A DNA stretch of 64,000 nt. Origin: Roseomonas indoligenes. Its GTDB lineage: Bacteria; Pseudomonadota; Alphaproteobacteria; Acetobacterales; Acetobacteraceae. Made by a program: the position numbers and the translations under genes. The stretch covers positions 1-64,000 of the forward strand of contig NZ_JAGIZA010000007.1 of NCBI RefSeq assembly GCF_017813365.1. Reading direction: 5' to 3'. Below the pieces are notes generated by a model. That model was not told where the DNA came from and did no database searches. It saw only the letters and a program-made list of their open reading frames with translations. Each line of letters starts with the position of its first letter. Position 1 is the stretch's first letter. This document shows positions 36,842 to 45,809 of this stretch, piece by piece.

Positions 36842-37996
36842 ATGGCGCAGCGGCGTATCGGCCTGATCATGCACGGCGTGACCGGACGGATGGGGATGAA
36901 CCAGCACCTGATCCGCTCCATCGCGGCCATCCGGCGGGAAGGGGGCGTGGCGCTGCCGAATGGGGACCGGATCATGCCGGACCCGATTATCGTGGGCCGC
37001 AACCGGGAGAAGCTGGAGGCGCTGGCGAAGGCGCACGGGGTGGAGCGGGTCAGCACCGACCTGGACGCCTGCCTGGCGAACCCGGACGACACGGTGTTCT
37101 TCGACGCGGCGACGACGCAGATGCGGGCGGAGCTGCTGAAGAAGGCGATCGGGGCCGGCAAGCACGTCTATTCCGAGAAGCCGACGGCGGAGAACCTGGA
37201 GGACGCGCTGGACTTGGTGCGCGTGGCGAAGGCGGCGGGCATCAAGCACGGCGTGGTGCAGGACAAGCTGTTCCTGCCGGGCCTGCGCAAGATGAAGATG
37301 GTGATCGACAGCGGCTTCCTCGGCCGCATCCTCTCCGTGCGCGGGGAGTTCGGCTACTGGGTCTTCGAGGGCGACCTGCAGCCGACGCAGCGGCCGAGCT
37401 GGAACTACAAGAAGGCCGAGGGCGGCGGCATCATCCTCGATATGCTCTGCCACTGGCGCTATGTGCTGGACAACACCTTCGGCGAGACGAAGTCCGTCTC
37501 CTGCCTTGGCGCCACGCATATTCCCGTGCGCTACGACGAGAACGACAAGCCCTACGACGCGGACACGGACGACGCGGCCTATGCCACCTTCGAGCTGGAG
37601 GGCGGCATCGTCGCGCAGATCAACTCCTCCTGGACCACGCGGGTCCGGCGCGACGATCTCGTGACCTTCCATGTGGACGGCACGCACGGATCGGCGGTGT
37701 GCGGGCTGACGGATTGCTGGACCCAGGCGCGGGTGAACACGCCCAAGCCCGTTTGGAACCCGGACGTGCCGCAGACCATCAACTTCTACGAGGGCTGGCA
37801 GAAGGTGCCGGACACCCAGCCCTATCCGAACGGCTTTCGCGTGCAGTGGGAGGAGTTCCTGAAATACGTGGCGGGCGAGCGGGCGGATTATCCCTGGGAC
37901 CTGATGGCGGGCGCGAAGGGCGTGCAACTGGCGGAAGCCGGGCTGAAGTCCTGGGCGGAGCGGCGCTGGATCGACCTGCCGAAGCTGGAGGCGTGA
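36842..37996 (+). CDS. Gfo/Idh/MocA-family oxidoreductase
   Basis: A 384-residue NAD(P)-dependent sugar or inositol oxidoreductase. The Rossmann N-terminus starts IGLIMHGVTGRMGMNQHLIRS, an unusual variant with a dihydrodipicolinate-reductase-like HGVTGRMG. The EKP motif is HVYSEKPTAENLEDAL at about 102-117 with the family's catalytic Lys. The second domain includes EGGGIILDMLCHWRYVLDN, where His is the expected active-site residue. Ribosome site GGGGAGGAAGCGCGA precedes ATG. It heads the operon and its stop is one base from the DUF993 start. Substrate unknown; cluster context suggests a sugar or polyol. Confidence 0.88.
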   Translation: MAQRRIGLIMHGVTGRMGMNQHLIRSIAAIRREGGVALPNGDRIMPDPIIVGRNREKLEALAKAHGVERVSTDLDACLANPDDTVFFDAATTQMRAELLKKAIGAGKHVYSEKPTAENLEDALDLVRVAKAAGIKHGVVQDKLFLPGLRKMKMVIDSGFLGRILSVRGEFGYWVFEGDLQPTQRPSWNYKKAEGGGIILDMLCHWRYVLDNTFGETKSVSCLGATHIPVRYDENDKPYDADTDDAAYATFELEGGIVAQINSSWTTRVRRDDLVTFHVDGTHGSAVCGLTDCWTQARVNTPKPVWNPDVPQTINFYEGWQKVPDTQPYPNGFRVQWEEFLKYVAGERADYPWDLMAGAKGVQLAEAGLKSWAERRWIDLPKLEA

Positions 37997-37997
37997 C

Positions 37998-39158
37998 ATG
38001 GCGGTGCTGAACCTGCCGACGCCTGGCGGCGCGATCGAGGCCTACACCACGGGCGCGCCGGGAATCTTCGCGGTGGCGAAGCCGCCCTATCCGCGCGTGG
38101 CCTATGCCGCCGCCCATGTGGTGGCCGACCCGCTGGCGGAGCAGGATCCCTGGCTGGACGTGAAGGTGGATTGGGACCGCACCATCGCCTTTCGCCGGCA
38201 CCTCTGGTCGCTGGGACTGGGCGTCGCGGAGGCGATGGACACGGCGCAGCGCGGCATGGGGCTGGACTGGAACGGGGCGCAGGAGCTGATCCGGCGTTCC
38301 CTCGACGCCGCGAAGGACTTCCCCGATGCGGTGATCGCCAGCGGCGCGGGAACCGACCATCTGGCGCCATCTCCCGACGTGACGGTGGACGACGTGATCC
38401 GCGCCTATGAGGAGCAGTGCGCGGCCGTCGAGGGCATGGGCGGGCGCATCATTCTGATGGCGTCGCGCGCGCTGGCGAAGGCGGCGAAGTCTCCGGACGA
38501 CTACGTGCGCGTCTATGACCGCGTGCTCTCCTCCGTGCGGCAGCCCGTGATCATCCACTGGCTGGGCGAGATGTTCGATCCGGCGCTGGAGGGATACTGG
38601 GGCCACCACGACCACATGGCGGCGATGGAGGTGGCGCTGGACGTCATCGCCTCGCACGCGGACAAGGTGGACGGCGTGAAGATCTCGCTCCTGGACGACG
38701 GGAAGGAGGTTTCCATGCGGCGGCGCCTGCCCAAGGGCGTCCGCATGTACACCGGCGACGACTTCAACTACGCGGAGCTGATCGCGGGCGATGCCGAGGG
38801 GCATTCGGACGCGCTGCTCGGTATTTTCGATCCGATCGCGCCGGCGGTGGGCGGGGCGCTGGCCGCGCTGTCGCGCAACGACCTCTCCACCTTCCACGAG
38901 ATCCTGGCGCCGACCGTCCCGCTCTCCCGCCACATCTTCAAGGCGCCCACGCGGTTCTACAAGACGGGCGTGGTGTTCATGGCCTGGCTGAACGGGCACC
39001 AGGACCACTTCGTGATGGTGGGCGGGCAGCAATCCACGCGCTCCATCCAGCACTTCGCGGAGCTGTTCCGTCTGGCCGACAGGGCGGGGCTGCTGCGCGA
39101 CCCGGAGATGGCGGCCTCGCGCATGCGGTCGCTGCTCGCGCTGCACGGAATTGCGTGA
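37998..39158 (+). CDS. DUF993 dihydrodipicolinate-synthase-like protein
   Basis: A 386-residue DUF993 protein, remotely like DapA-type TIM-barrel aldolases; the reaction is unknown. Notable are VKVDWDRTIAFRRHLWSLGLGVAEAMDTAQRGMGLDWNGA near the N-terminus, AVIASGAGTDHL, VIIHWLGEMFDPALEGYWGHHD, and KVDGVKISLLDDGKEV, where the Lys (VKIS) is a candidate Schiff-base residue by analogy with DapA. The ATG follows the oxidoreductase stop by one base, and its own stop overlaps the next ATG (TGATG), so all three are coupled. Catabolic aldol cleavage of an oxidised sugar derivative is plausible but inferred. Confidence 0.85.
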   Translation: MAVLNLPTPGGAIEAYTTGAPGIFAVAKPPYPRVAYAAAHVVADPLAEQDPWLDVKVDWDRTIAFRRHLWSLGLGVAEAMDTAQRGMGLDWNGAQELIRRSLDAAKDFPDAVIASGAGTDHLAPSPDVTVDDVIRAYEEQCAAVEGMGGRIILMASRALAKAAKSPDDYVRVYDRVLSSVRQPVIIHWLGEMFDPALEGYWGHHDHMAAMEVALDVIASHADKVDGVKISLLDDGKEVSMRRRLPKGVRMYTGDDFNYAELIAGDAEGHSDALLGIFDPIAPAVGGALAALSRNDLSTFHEILAPTVPLSRHIFKAPTRFYKTGVVFMAWLNGHQDHFVMVGGQQSTRSIQHFAELFRLADRAGLLRDPEMAASRMRSLLALHGIA

Positions 39159-39976
39159 TGGGCGCCCCGGGGCCGCTCTCGCTCAACACCGTCACGGTAA
39201 AGGAGAAGTGGGGGTTGGCGGAGTGCATCGAAGGATGCGCGCGCCACGGCATCCCCGGCATCTCCCCTTGGCGCGACGTGCTGCAGGCCATGGGGGTGGA
39301 GAAGGCGGCGCGGGCCATCCGCGATGCCGGGCTCTCCGTTTCCGGCCTCTGCCGCGGCGGCATGTTCCCGGCGGCCGATGCCGCCGGGCGCGCCGCCGCG
39401 ATCGAGGATAACCGCCGCGCCATCGCGGAAGCGCAGGCCATCGGCGCGGCCTGCCTGGTGATGGTCTGCGGCGGACTGCCGCCCGGCTCGAAGGACCTGG
39501 ACGGCGCCCGCGCGATGGTGCGCGACGGGCTGCACGCCATCATGGAGGAAGCGCGCGCGGCGGGCGTGACGATCGCGCTGGAGCCGCTGCACCCCATGAC
39601 CTGCGCGGACCGCTCCGTGCTCTCCACGCTCGGTCAGGCGCTGGACCTCTGCGACGAGCTGGGCGCGGGCAGCGGCGTGGCGCTGGACGTGTACCACGTA
39701 TGGTGGGACCCGGCCTTGCGCGAGCAGGTGGCGCGCGCCGGAACGCGCATCGCTGCCTTCCATGTCTGCGACTGGCTGGTGCCGACCACCGACACGGTCT
39801 TCGACCGCGGCCTCCCCGGCGAGGGCGTGATCGACATCCCCGGCATCCGCGCGGCCGTCGAGGCGCAGGGCTACCGCGGCCATACGGAGGTGGAGATCCT
39901 CTCCCGCCGCTGGTGGGCCGCAGACCCGGACGAGGTGCTGGAAGAGATCGGGCGGAGACACGCCTCCGCCTGCTGA
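39158..39976 (+). CDS. Sugar phosphate isomerase/epimerase (AP endonuclease-like TIM barrel)
   Basis: A 272-residue member of the xylose-isomerase-like TIM-barrel family. Motifs include ECIEGCARHGIPGISPWRDVL, IALEPLHPMTCADRS (the glutamate metal ligand in LEPL), GVALDVYHVWWDP (metal-binding Asp/His), AFHVCDWL and HTEVEILSRRWW (a second glutamate). The metal-site arrangement is intact. ATG 39158 overlaps the DUF993 stop by one base. Third gene of the operon. The substrate is not predictable from sequence, but sugar-keto or inosose-like compounds are typical. Confidence 0.85.
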   Translation: MGAPGPLSLNTVTVKEKWGLAECIEGCARHGIPGISPWRDVLQAMGVEKAARAIRDAGLSVSGLCRGGMFPAADAAGRAAAIEDNRRAIAEAQAIGAACLVMVCGGLPPGSKDLDGARAMVRDGLHAIMEEARAAGVTIALEPLHPMTCADRSVLSTLGQALDLCDELGAGSGVALDVYHVWWDPALREQVARAGTRIAAFHVCDWLVPTTDTVFDRGLPGEGVIDIPGIRAAVEAQGYRGHTEVEILSRRWWAADPDEVLEEIGRRHASAC

Positions 39977-40010
39977 GCGTCCAAAGAAAAGAAACTGGGG
40001 AAACACAGGA

Positions 40011-40979
40011 ATGAGCATCACCCGACGTCATCTTCTCGGTGCCTCCGCGTCGCTTCTGGCCGCGCCCGCGCTGGCGCAAGGTGAATGGACGCCCTCGCGC
40101 CCCATCCGCTTCGTGATCCCCTTCGCGGCCGGCGGCGCGACGGATGTGGTGGCGCGCGTGCTGGCCGACCGCATGGGGGAACGGCTGCACCAGGCCGTGG
40201 TGGTGGAGAACCGCGCGGGCTCCGGCGGCAATATCGGCATGGAGAACGCCGCGCGATCCGCCCCCGACGGCACCACCATCGTCATGGGCACCACGGGCAC
40301 GCTGACGATCAACCAGCACCTCTACGCCACGACAGGCTTCGACGCGGTGAAGGATTTCGCCCCGATCGGCATGGCCTTCGCCACCGATCACGTGCTGATC
40401 GTGAACGAGAAGGTGCCGGCCCGCACGGCGCAGGAGTTCGTCGCCTACCTGCGGGAGAACCCGGGCAAGGTGAGCTACGGCTCCGCCGGCTCGGGCTCAT
40501 CCACCCACATGGTGGCGGAGCTGTTCCGGCTGGCCGCGAAGGTGGAGGTGACGCACGTGCCCTATCGCGGCAGCGCCCCGGCGCTGAACGACACGGTGGC
40601 GGGCAACGTGCAGTTCATGCTGGACCAGCTCCCTTCCGCGATCGGCATGATCCAGGGCAACAAGGTCCGGGTGCTGGCGACCACCGGCCCCGGCCGTTCC
40701 CTGCCGGACGTGCCGACGATGCGGGAAGTCGGCCTGCCCGCCGCCGAGGCCACCTCCTGGGGCGCCGTGCTGGCGCCCGCCGGCACGCCGGCCCCGGTCG
40801 TCAGCCGCCTCAGCGCCGTGCTGCGGGAAGCGCTGGCCGATCCCGCGATCCAGCAGCGGCTGAAGGCGGCGGGGGCGGATGCCGTGTCCTCCACGCCGGA
40901 CGAGCTGAAGGCGAAGATGGCCCAGGAGGTGGAGACCTGGGGGCGCGTGGTGCGGGAAGCGAAGATCACCGTGAACTAG
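40011..40979 (+). CDS. Bug/TctC-family extracytoplasmic solute-binding protein
   Basis: A 322-residue periplasmic binding protein of the tripartite tricarboxylate transporter (Bug) family. The Tat-like leader is ITRRHLLGASASLLAAPALAQ, cut near residue 24. Family motifs: PIRFVIPFAAGGATDVVARVLADRMGERL, VENRAGSGGNIGMENAARSAPDGTTI, then VPYRGSAPALNDTVAGNVQFMLDQLPSA and VLAPAGTPAPVVSRL. It follows the isomerase by 34 bases and starts behind GGGGAAACACAGGA. No tctA/tctB membrane genes are nearby, so it must work with a permease encoded elsewhere. The likely ligand is the operon's substrate. Confidence 0.9.
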   Translation: MSITRRHLLGASASLLAAPALAQGEWTPSRPIRFVIPFAAGGATDVVARVLADRMGERLHQAVVVENRAGSGGNIGMENAARSAPDGTTIVMGTTGTLTINQHLYATTGFDAVKDFAPIGMAFATDHVLIVNEKVPARTAQEFVAYLRENPGKVSYGSAGSGSSTHMVAELFRLAAKVEVTHVPYRGSAPALNDTVAGNVQFMLDQLPSAIGMIQGNKVRVLATTGPGRSLPDVPTMREVGLPAAEATSWGAVLAPAGTPAPVVSRLSAVLREALADPAIQQRLKAAGADAVSSTPDELKAKMAQEVETWGRVVREAKITVN

Positions 40980-41171
40980 GACCCGCCCTTTCTGCGCGAG
41001 TGAAAGATTCTTTGGGCGTCGCTGCATCCAGACCTGCTCCTCCTCCGTAGCGCTGACGGCGCCGCGCCGCGCCCGTCGGACCTCGCCGGGCTGCCGGCCC
41101 GGTGCCGGAGGCAGGCGTGGGCGGCCTTCCAGGGGCTTGCCAATCGCGCGGAAGGATGGGGCGGGGGCTTG

Positions 41172-41387
41172 ATGACCAAGGAAGAGGTGATCCGGGAGCT
41201 CCGGCTGGAACTGCGGAACCTGATCCGTGAGTTGGAGAACCTGGCGCGGGCCGCGGACTACCTGGGCGTGCCGGAGTTCTCGGCGGTGCTGCGCAACACC
41301 GGCGCGCTGCTGGCGGAGCAGGAACCGTCCGAGCCCTGGCCGCTGGGCGCCCCCTCCGGTGCCGGAGCTGGAACGTCTCACATCTAG
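41172..41387 (+). CDS. Small hypothetical protein, 71 residues
   Basis: A 71-residue protein starting MTKEEVIRELRLELRNLIRELENLARAADYL, an amphipathic, coiled-coil-like helix with regular Leu and Glu/Arg spacing; the tail is disordered. GATGGGGCGGGGGCTTG precedes the ATG. Convergent with the YjbH gene. No family recognised. Confidence 0.5.
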   Translation: MTKEEVIRELRLELRNLIRELENLARAADYLGVPEFSAVLRNTGALLAEQEPSEPWPLGAPSGAGAGTSHI

Positions 41388-41411
41388 GCGTGCGCTGGTC
41401 GGGCTGCCGGT

Positions 41412-43526
41412 TCAGCGGGCGTAGGCGCCGGCCCCGCGCCGGACGGCATCCTCCCGCCCGGCGCGCGTCACTTCCCAGAGCGGGTTGTCCACGGCCAGGC
41501 GCTGCCCGCCATCGCGCTGCACCGGGCGGATCACGGCGGTGCCGGTGCCGCGGGATTCCCCGCCGAAGATCGAGAGGGGGACACGGACATAGATGCCCTT
41601 GTCGAAGGAACCCTCGCCGAATCTCGAGAAGGGGACGTTCGTGAAGGTGGCGAAGCCGCCGACCTCGATGCCGCTGTCGAAGCGGCGCCCCATCTCGACC
41701 GTGGCGCCCCAGTCCCCGGCCAGGTAACGGCCGGCGCGGAGGATCCCGTAGAGGTTCCACACGGGAAGATCGGCGTAGAGCGAGAGGTGGCCGGTGGCGG
41801 TGTTGTAGTCGCGGAAGCCGAGGAGGCCCTTCGTATCGCGCTGCTGCACGACGTTCAGGTCCAGGCCCAAGGCGAAGCCACGATCCGCGGGGCGCCAGAG
41901 GACTTCCGTGGAGACGCCGCCGAACATCGGCTCCAGCAGCCCGGCGGTGGCGCGGGCGAAGACATCCGGGGCGAGGTTCCAGACGCGCTCCGCATAGAGG
42001 CCGGGGATCGAGGTCTTCCCGTCGCGCGCATACAGCGCGTAGTCGCTGCGGACATGCGGGATCCGGCTGTCCGAGGGCAGGCCGCGGTCGAGGTTCCCGA
42101 ACACCGCCTGCTGCAACGCCCCGGCGGCGCTGATGCCGTGGCCGAACTCCACGCGCCCCCCGGCAGCGACGGCGCCCTGGTAGCGCAGGGTGCGGGAGGG
42201 ATCGCCGAGCTGAAGGTTCAGGCGGGGCTCCAGGACCAGGTCCCAGCTCGGGCCGGGCTCGGTGAAGGCGCCCGGCCAGTCCTTCGTGAAATCCGGGCCG
42301 GTGGCGGGGAGGAGCGTGGTGGCGGACCAGGCCTCCTCCACGCTGCCGAAGGGTGTGGAAGCGGCCTCCAGGCTGTGGCGGGGAATGAGGATCGCGCCGG
42401 TTTCCGCACCGGCCTGCCACCAGGAGAGACGCAGGGATTCCACCCCCGGAGGCAGGATGCCGTTCACGGCCCGCAGCACGCGGGAGGCGACGCCGGGCAG
42501 GGTGCGCTGGTTGCCCTCGGCCACGGCGATGCGGGCCTCGGGGCCGCGCTCCTCATAGGCCAGGGGGCGGAAGCCTGCGCCGCGCAGGGCCTCGAAGGCG
42601 GCGCGGGCCCGCTCGTCCCCGGTGCCGGCGCGGGGCTGGCGGGCGGGCAGCGGCGGCACGGGGCGCAGCCGCGGGGCCTCCGGCGGGTTGGCGGGGTCCA
42701 TGCGAAGGGAGAGGCGGACGAGGGCATCCGTGCCGTGGACGAAGGCGAGCGAGGCGTCCACGTGCTCGCCCTGCCACTGTAGGCCAAGGTTCACGGGGCT
42801 GCGGGCGCGGCCTTCGGGATCGCCGCGGCGCGCGGGGTAGCCGCCGCGCTCGTCGCGCAGCGCGTCGCCGGACCACTCGGCCTTGGCGCGCACCCCGTCC
42901 AGGGTGCCCCAGGGCGTCTCCAGGGGCGGGATGCTGTACTCGACCCCGCCGAACAGGGACACGTCCTCCCCGCGGAAGAAGTCCAGCCGCAGCGTGCCGC
43001 CGCGCCCGACATCGCGCGGGCGGGTGCGGAATCTCTCGGAGAGGTCGGTCAGCGGGTTGTTGATCGTCCCCGTGGTGCCCAGTCGCCCCCAGCCGAGGCC
43101 GAAGGAGACGTCCAGCGGCCCCCAGCGGCGGGAGGCGACGAGGTATTCCCCGCCATAGATGCCCGTTCCGATCAGGTCCTGCAGCCCCACCGCCACCGCG
43201 GGGGTCCAGGGCCCTTCCTCCAGCAGGCGCAGCTTCACGTCGAAGGCGCGGTCCGTGGTGCTGCCGCGACCCGTGGTGGCGTTCAGGCGCTCCGTCAGGC
43301 GGAAGGTGGTTTCCAGGAAGGGCAGCGCCTGGAAGTTCACGAACCAGAAGCGGCGCTGGTGGCGGTACGTGCCGCCGGCCTCAAGCGTGCCGTCCTCGCG
43401 GAAGCGGGCGTTCCGGCTCTCGATCAGCCCGGCCCCGCCGAAATCGCCCCCCGTGGCCGGCACTTCCTCACCCCCGGCCGGGACGGCGAGGAGACCGAGC
43501 AGCAGGGCGAGCCGGGCAGCACGCAT
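41412..43526 (-). CDS. YjbH domain-containing outer-envelope protein
   Basis: A 704-residue exported protein. The signal is MRAARLALLLGLLAVPAGG (cut near 19). The beta-rich body begins FGGAGLIESRNARFREDGTLEAGGTYRHQRRFWFVNFQALPFLETTFRLTER, the start typical of YjbH-type proteins linked to exopolysaccharide assembly in E. coli (yjbEFGH). The C-terminal half carries many alternating polar/hydrophobic strands (GLLGFRDYNTATGHLSLYADLP), suggesting an outer-membrane beta-barrel. The other yjb genes are not adjacent. Together with manC this hints at a capsule or matrix role; inference only. Confidence 0.82.
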   Translation of the reverse strand: MRAARLALLLGLLAVPAGGEEVPATGGDFGGAGLIESRNARFREDGTLEAGGTYRHQRRFWFVNFQALPFLETTFRLTERLNATTGRGSTTDRAFDVKLRLLEEGPWTPAVAVGLQDLIGTGIYGGEYLVASRRWGPLDVSFGLGWGRLGTTGTINNPLTDLSERFRTRPRDVGRGGTLRLDFFRGEDVSLFGGVEYSIPPLETPWGTLDGVRAKAEWSGDALRDERGGYPARRGDPEGRARSPVNLGLQWQGEHVDASLAFVHGTDALVRLSLRMDPANPPEAPRLRPVPPLPARQPRAGTGDERARAAFEALRGAGFRPLAYEERGPEARIAVAEGNQRTLPGVASRVLRAVNGILPPGVESLRLSWWQAGAETGAILIPRHSLEAASTPFGSVEEAWSATTLLPATGPDFTKDWPGAFTEPGPSWDLVLEPRLNLQLGDPSRTLRYQGAVAAGGRVEFGHGISAAGALQQAVFGNLDRGLPSDSRIPHVRSDYALYARDGKTSIPGLYAERVWNLAPDVFARATAGLLEPMFGGVSTEVLWRPADRGFALGLDLNVVQQRDTKGLLGFRDYNTATGHLSLYADLPVWNLYGILRAGRYLAGDWGATVEMGRRFDSGIEVGGFATFTNVPFSRFGEGSFDKGIYVRVPLSIFGGESRGTGTAVIRPVQRDGGQRLAVDNPLWEVTRAGREDAVRRGAGAYAR

Positions 43527-43666
43527 GAGTATGGCTATGAAAAGGTTGATCGCATTTCCGTGATGTGTTTGGCCATGGGGATGGAAGGAAGACAAGCCGG
43601 AACCCGCGACCGCCGCGCGAAATCCGGGGGATGGACACCCTCCGGCCACGCTCCCAGGATCGGGGC

Positions 43667-44359
43667 ATGACCTTCTCGCTCCTCGGTCGCTGCGCGCGCA
43701 CGGGCCAGATCGGCGCGGCGGGCGCCACCTCGGACCTCGCCGTCGGGGCGCGCATCCAGCATGTGGCGCCCGGCATCGGGGCGGTGCTGACACAGCACCG
43801 GACCGATCCGCGCCTCGGCCCACGCGGGCTGGCGCTGCTGCGGAGCGGCTGCGGGGCGGCGGAGACGGTGGCGGCGCTGGTGGCCTCAACCCCTCATGCG
43901 GATTGGCGGCAGCTTGCCGCGCTGGACGCCACGGGGCGCAGTGCACATCACCACGGCGCCCGGGTGAAGCCGGCGCGGGCGGCGGCCCAGGGGCAGGATT
44001 GCGTGGCGCTCGGCAATATTCTCGCGAACGAGGCGGTTCCGGCAGCGATGCTGCGGGCCTTCGAGGCCGACCCTGCCGCGCCGCTGGGCGACCGCCTGCT
44101 GGCAGGCCTGGCCGCGGGCCAAGCGGCAGGGGGCGAGCACGGGCCGGTCTTCTCCGCCGTGCTGGAGGTCTGGGGCGACCAGGACTTCGCCCTGGCCGAC
44201 CTTCGCGTGGACCGCGCGGCGGCGCCGATCGCGGAACTGGCCGGGCTCTGGAAGGACTGGGCGCCGAAGATCGACGAGTTCGTGCTGCGGGTTCTGGACC
44301 CGGACCGGGCGCGTGGCGGCGCCGCGGGCTCCGTCAGCCCCCCGGGAAATACCGCGTAA
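43667..44359 (+). CDS. DUF1028 domain-containing protein
   Basis: A 230-residue DUF1028 protein, an Ntn-hydrolase-like family of unknown activity. Signatures: TFSLLGRCARTGQIGAAGATSDLAVGARIQHVAPGIGAVLTQHRTDPRLGPRGLALLRSG and VALGNILANEAVPAAMLRAFE, then GDRLLAGLAAGQAAGGEHGPVFSAVLEVW. The start ATG 43667 gives Thr as residue 2, which could be exposed after Met removal as an N-terminal nucleophile (inference). Divergent from the YjbH gene. Confidence 0.82.
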   Translation: MTFSLLGRCARTGQIGAAGATSDLAVGARIQHVAPGIGAVLTQHRTDPRLGPRGLALLRSGCGAAETVAALVASTPHADWRQLAALDATGRSAHHHGARVKPARAAAQGQDCVALGNILANEAVPAAMLRAFEADPAAPLGDRLLAGLAAGQAAGGEHGPVFSAVLEVWGDQDFALADLRVDRAAAPIAELAGLWKDWAPKIDEFVLRVLDPDRARGGAAGSVSPPGNTA

Positions 44360-44443
44360 GGCGCCACGGCATCCCCGTGCCTGCCATGGGCCGCTGAGCC
44401 GGGGCTGCCCGGCCAACCCGCGAAAAACCGGGGCTGGGATGCG

Positions 44444-44677
44444 GTGCCTTCGGCGGCACGGGCGTCGCCCCTGATCCTCTATGCGGGCGAGGACAGTCTC
44501 CTGGATCGGCAAGTGGCCGAGGCCGGGCTGGCGCGGTGCGACGACGGGGAACTGAGGATCATCGATGGCGCCAGCCACCGGCTGCACATCGAGCAGCCCG
44601 AGAGGATCAACGCGAAAATCCTCGGATTCCCGAGCCTTCCCGAGAAAGACGCAGGCCAGGGCAGCCAGACCCCATAA
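44444..44677 (+). pseudogene. Alpha/beta-hydrolase C-terminal remnant
   Basis: A 77-residue reading frame beginning at GTG 44444. Its sequence, with LILYAGEDSLLDRQVAEAGL and RIIDGASHRLHIEQPERINAKILGF, corresponds to the C-terminal part of alpha/beta hydrolases, with the Asp of the triad (GEDS) and the His (GASHRLHIEQPER). The nucleophile Ser and lid are missing and nothing upstream in frame supplies them, so this is a truncated gene. It could be expressed as a fragment but should not be active alone. Confidence 0.65.
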
Positions 44678-44712
44678 CGTCGTCCTGACCCGCGTTGACG
44701 CGGACGAGCCGC

Positions 44713-44901
44713 TCAGGCGCTGGAACTGGTGCCCCAGCCGCGCTGGCGGCGCCGGCGCCCGACGAGGAAGGCCACCACCGCCGCGATGGCAAGCAGGACG
44801 ATCATGACGATCGGCGGCTGGGAGAAGCTGTCCGGCCAGAGATAAGGCATCACCGACAGCAGGACGAGGAAGATGACGATACCGACGATCGTGCGGAGCA
44901 T
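44713..44901 (-). CDS. Small membrane protein, two-helix
   Basis: A 62-residue protein starting MLRTIVGIVIFLVLLSVMPYLW, followed by IVMIVLLAIAAVVAFLVGRRRRQRGWG: two membrane helices and a basic tail. Domain family unrecognised. It lies 12 bases beyond the dienelactone hydrolase stop on the same strand and could be in the same transcript. Confidence 0.55.
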   Translation of the reverse strand: MLRTIVGIVIFLVLLSVMPYLWPDSFSQPPIVMIVLLAIAAVVAFLVGRRRRQRGWGTSSSA

Positions 44902-44913
44902 GGTCCGGATCCC

Positions 44914-45576
44914 CTAGCCCATGTGCTTGCCGAGGAAGGCAAGGGCGCGCCCCTCGGCCAGCTCCGTCGCGGCGGGATCGTAGCTGCCGCGGTCCTCGCA
45001 GGCAAAGCCATGGCCGGCACCGGGATAGACGAAGATCTCCACCTCCGGCTGGGCTTGGCGCACCAGTTCCACGTCGGACAGCGGGATGCCCTTGTCCTCC
45101 GCCCCGAAATGAAGCTGCACCGGGCAGTTCGGCACCTCCGTCCGCGTGCCCGCGATGCCGCCGCCGTAGTAGCCGACCGCGGCCTTGAAGGAGGTGGACC
45201 GCGTGGCGCCCCACCAGGCGATGGTGCCGCCCCAGCAATAGCCGATGATGCCGCGCGCGGCCCCGGCCGGCAGGGCGGCCGCGGCCGCCTCCACGTCCAG
45301 CATCACGCCCTCGTCCGGCACCTGCTTACGAAGCGCCATGCCGCGCTCCCGGTCCGCCGCCTCGTAGCCCAGTTCCACGCCGCGCTCGGCCCGGTCGAAC
45401 AGGGCGGGGGTGATCACGGCCCAGCCGAGACTCCCCAGATGGTCCGACAGGCGCTTCACATGAGGGTTCACCCCGAAGATTTCCTGCACCACCACCAGGG
45501 CGCGCCGCGCGTCCGCCGGCCCGGCCCGCCATGCGGAAAGGCGGTGGCCGTCGGCGGCGGTCAGTTCGATCTGCAT
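44914..45576 (-). CDS. Dienelactone hydrolase family protein
   Basis: A 220-residue alpha/beta hydrolase. The nucleophile is Cys in GIIGYCWGGTIAWWG, the acid is Asp in HFGAEDKGIP and the base is His in PGAGHGFAC, giving the Cys-Asp-His triad of dienelactone hydrolase rather than a Ser triad. It hydrolyses dienelactones or related esters in chlorocatechol-type degradation; the true substrate is unproven, as family members vary. Start ATG 45576 (MQIELTAADGHRLSAW). Divergent from DUF4169, 36 bases apart, so promoters overlap. Confidence 0.88.
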   Translation of the reverse strand: MQIELTAADGHRLSAWRAGPADARRALVVVQEIFGVNPHVKRLSDHLGSLGWAVITPALFDRAERGVELGYEAADRERGMALRKQVPDEGVMLDVEAAAAALPAGAARGIIGYCWGGTIAWWGATRSTSFKAAVGYYGGGIAGTRTEVPNCPVQLHFGAEDKGIPLSDVELVRQAQPEVEIFVYPGAGHGFACEDRGSYDPAATELAEGRALAFLGKHMG

Positions 45577-45612
45577 GATGGCTTCCCGGGAATCGGGCGC
45601 TATCCTGAGCGC

Positions 45613-45801
45613 ATGGCCGAGATCGTCAACCTGAACCGGGCCCGCAAGGCGCGCGACCGCGCGGCCGAGGAGGCGAAGGCCGCCGCCAACCGCGCTGCCC
45701 ATGGGCGCACCAGGGCAGAGCGGGCGAAGGACGCGGAGGCGAAGGCGAAACGGGACGCGCTGCTGGACGGGGCGCGGGTAGAGACGCCACGCGAGGACTG
45801 A
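45613..45801 (+). CDS. DUF4169 family small protein
   Basis: A 62-residue, extremely charged protein: MAEIVNLNRARKARDR, then runs of Ala with Arg, Lys and Glu (AKAAANRAAHGRTRAERAKD). NLNRARK is the family hallmark. It is predicted to be helical or disordered; function unknown. Element H starts 8 bases after the stop. Confidence 0.8.
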   Translation: MAEIVNLNRARKARDRAAEEAKAAANRAAHGRTRAERAKDAEAKAKRDALLDGARVETPRED

Positions 45802-45809
45802 TCTGGCGG

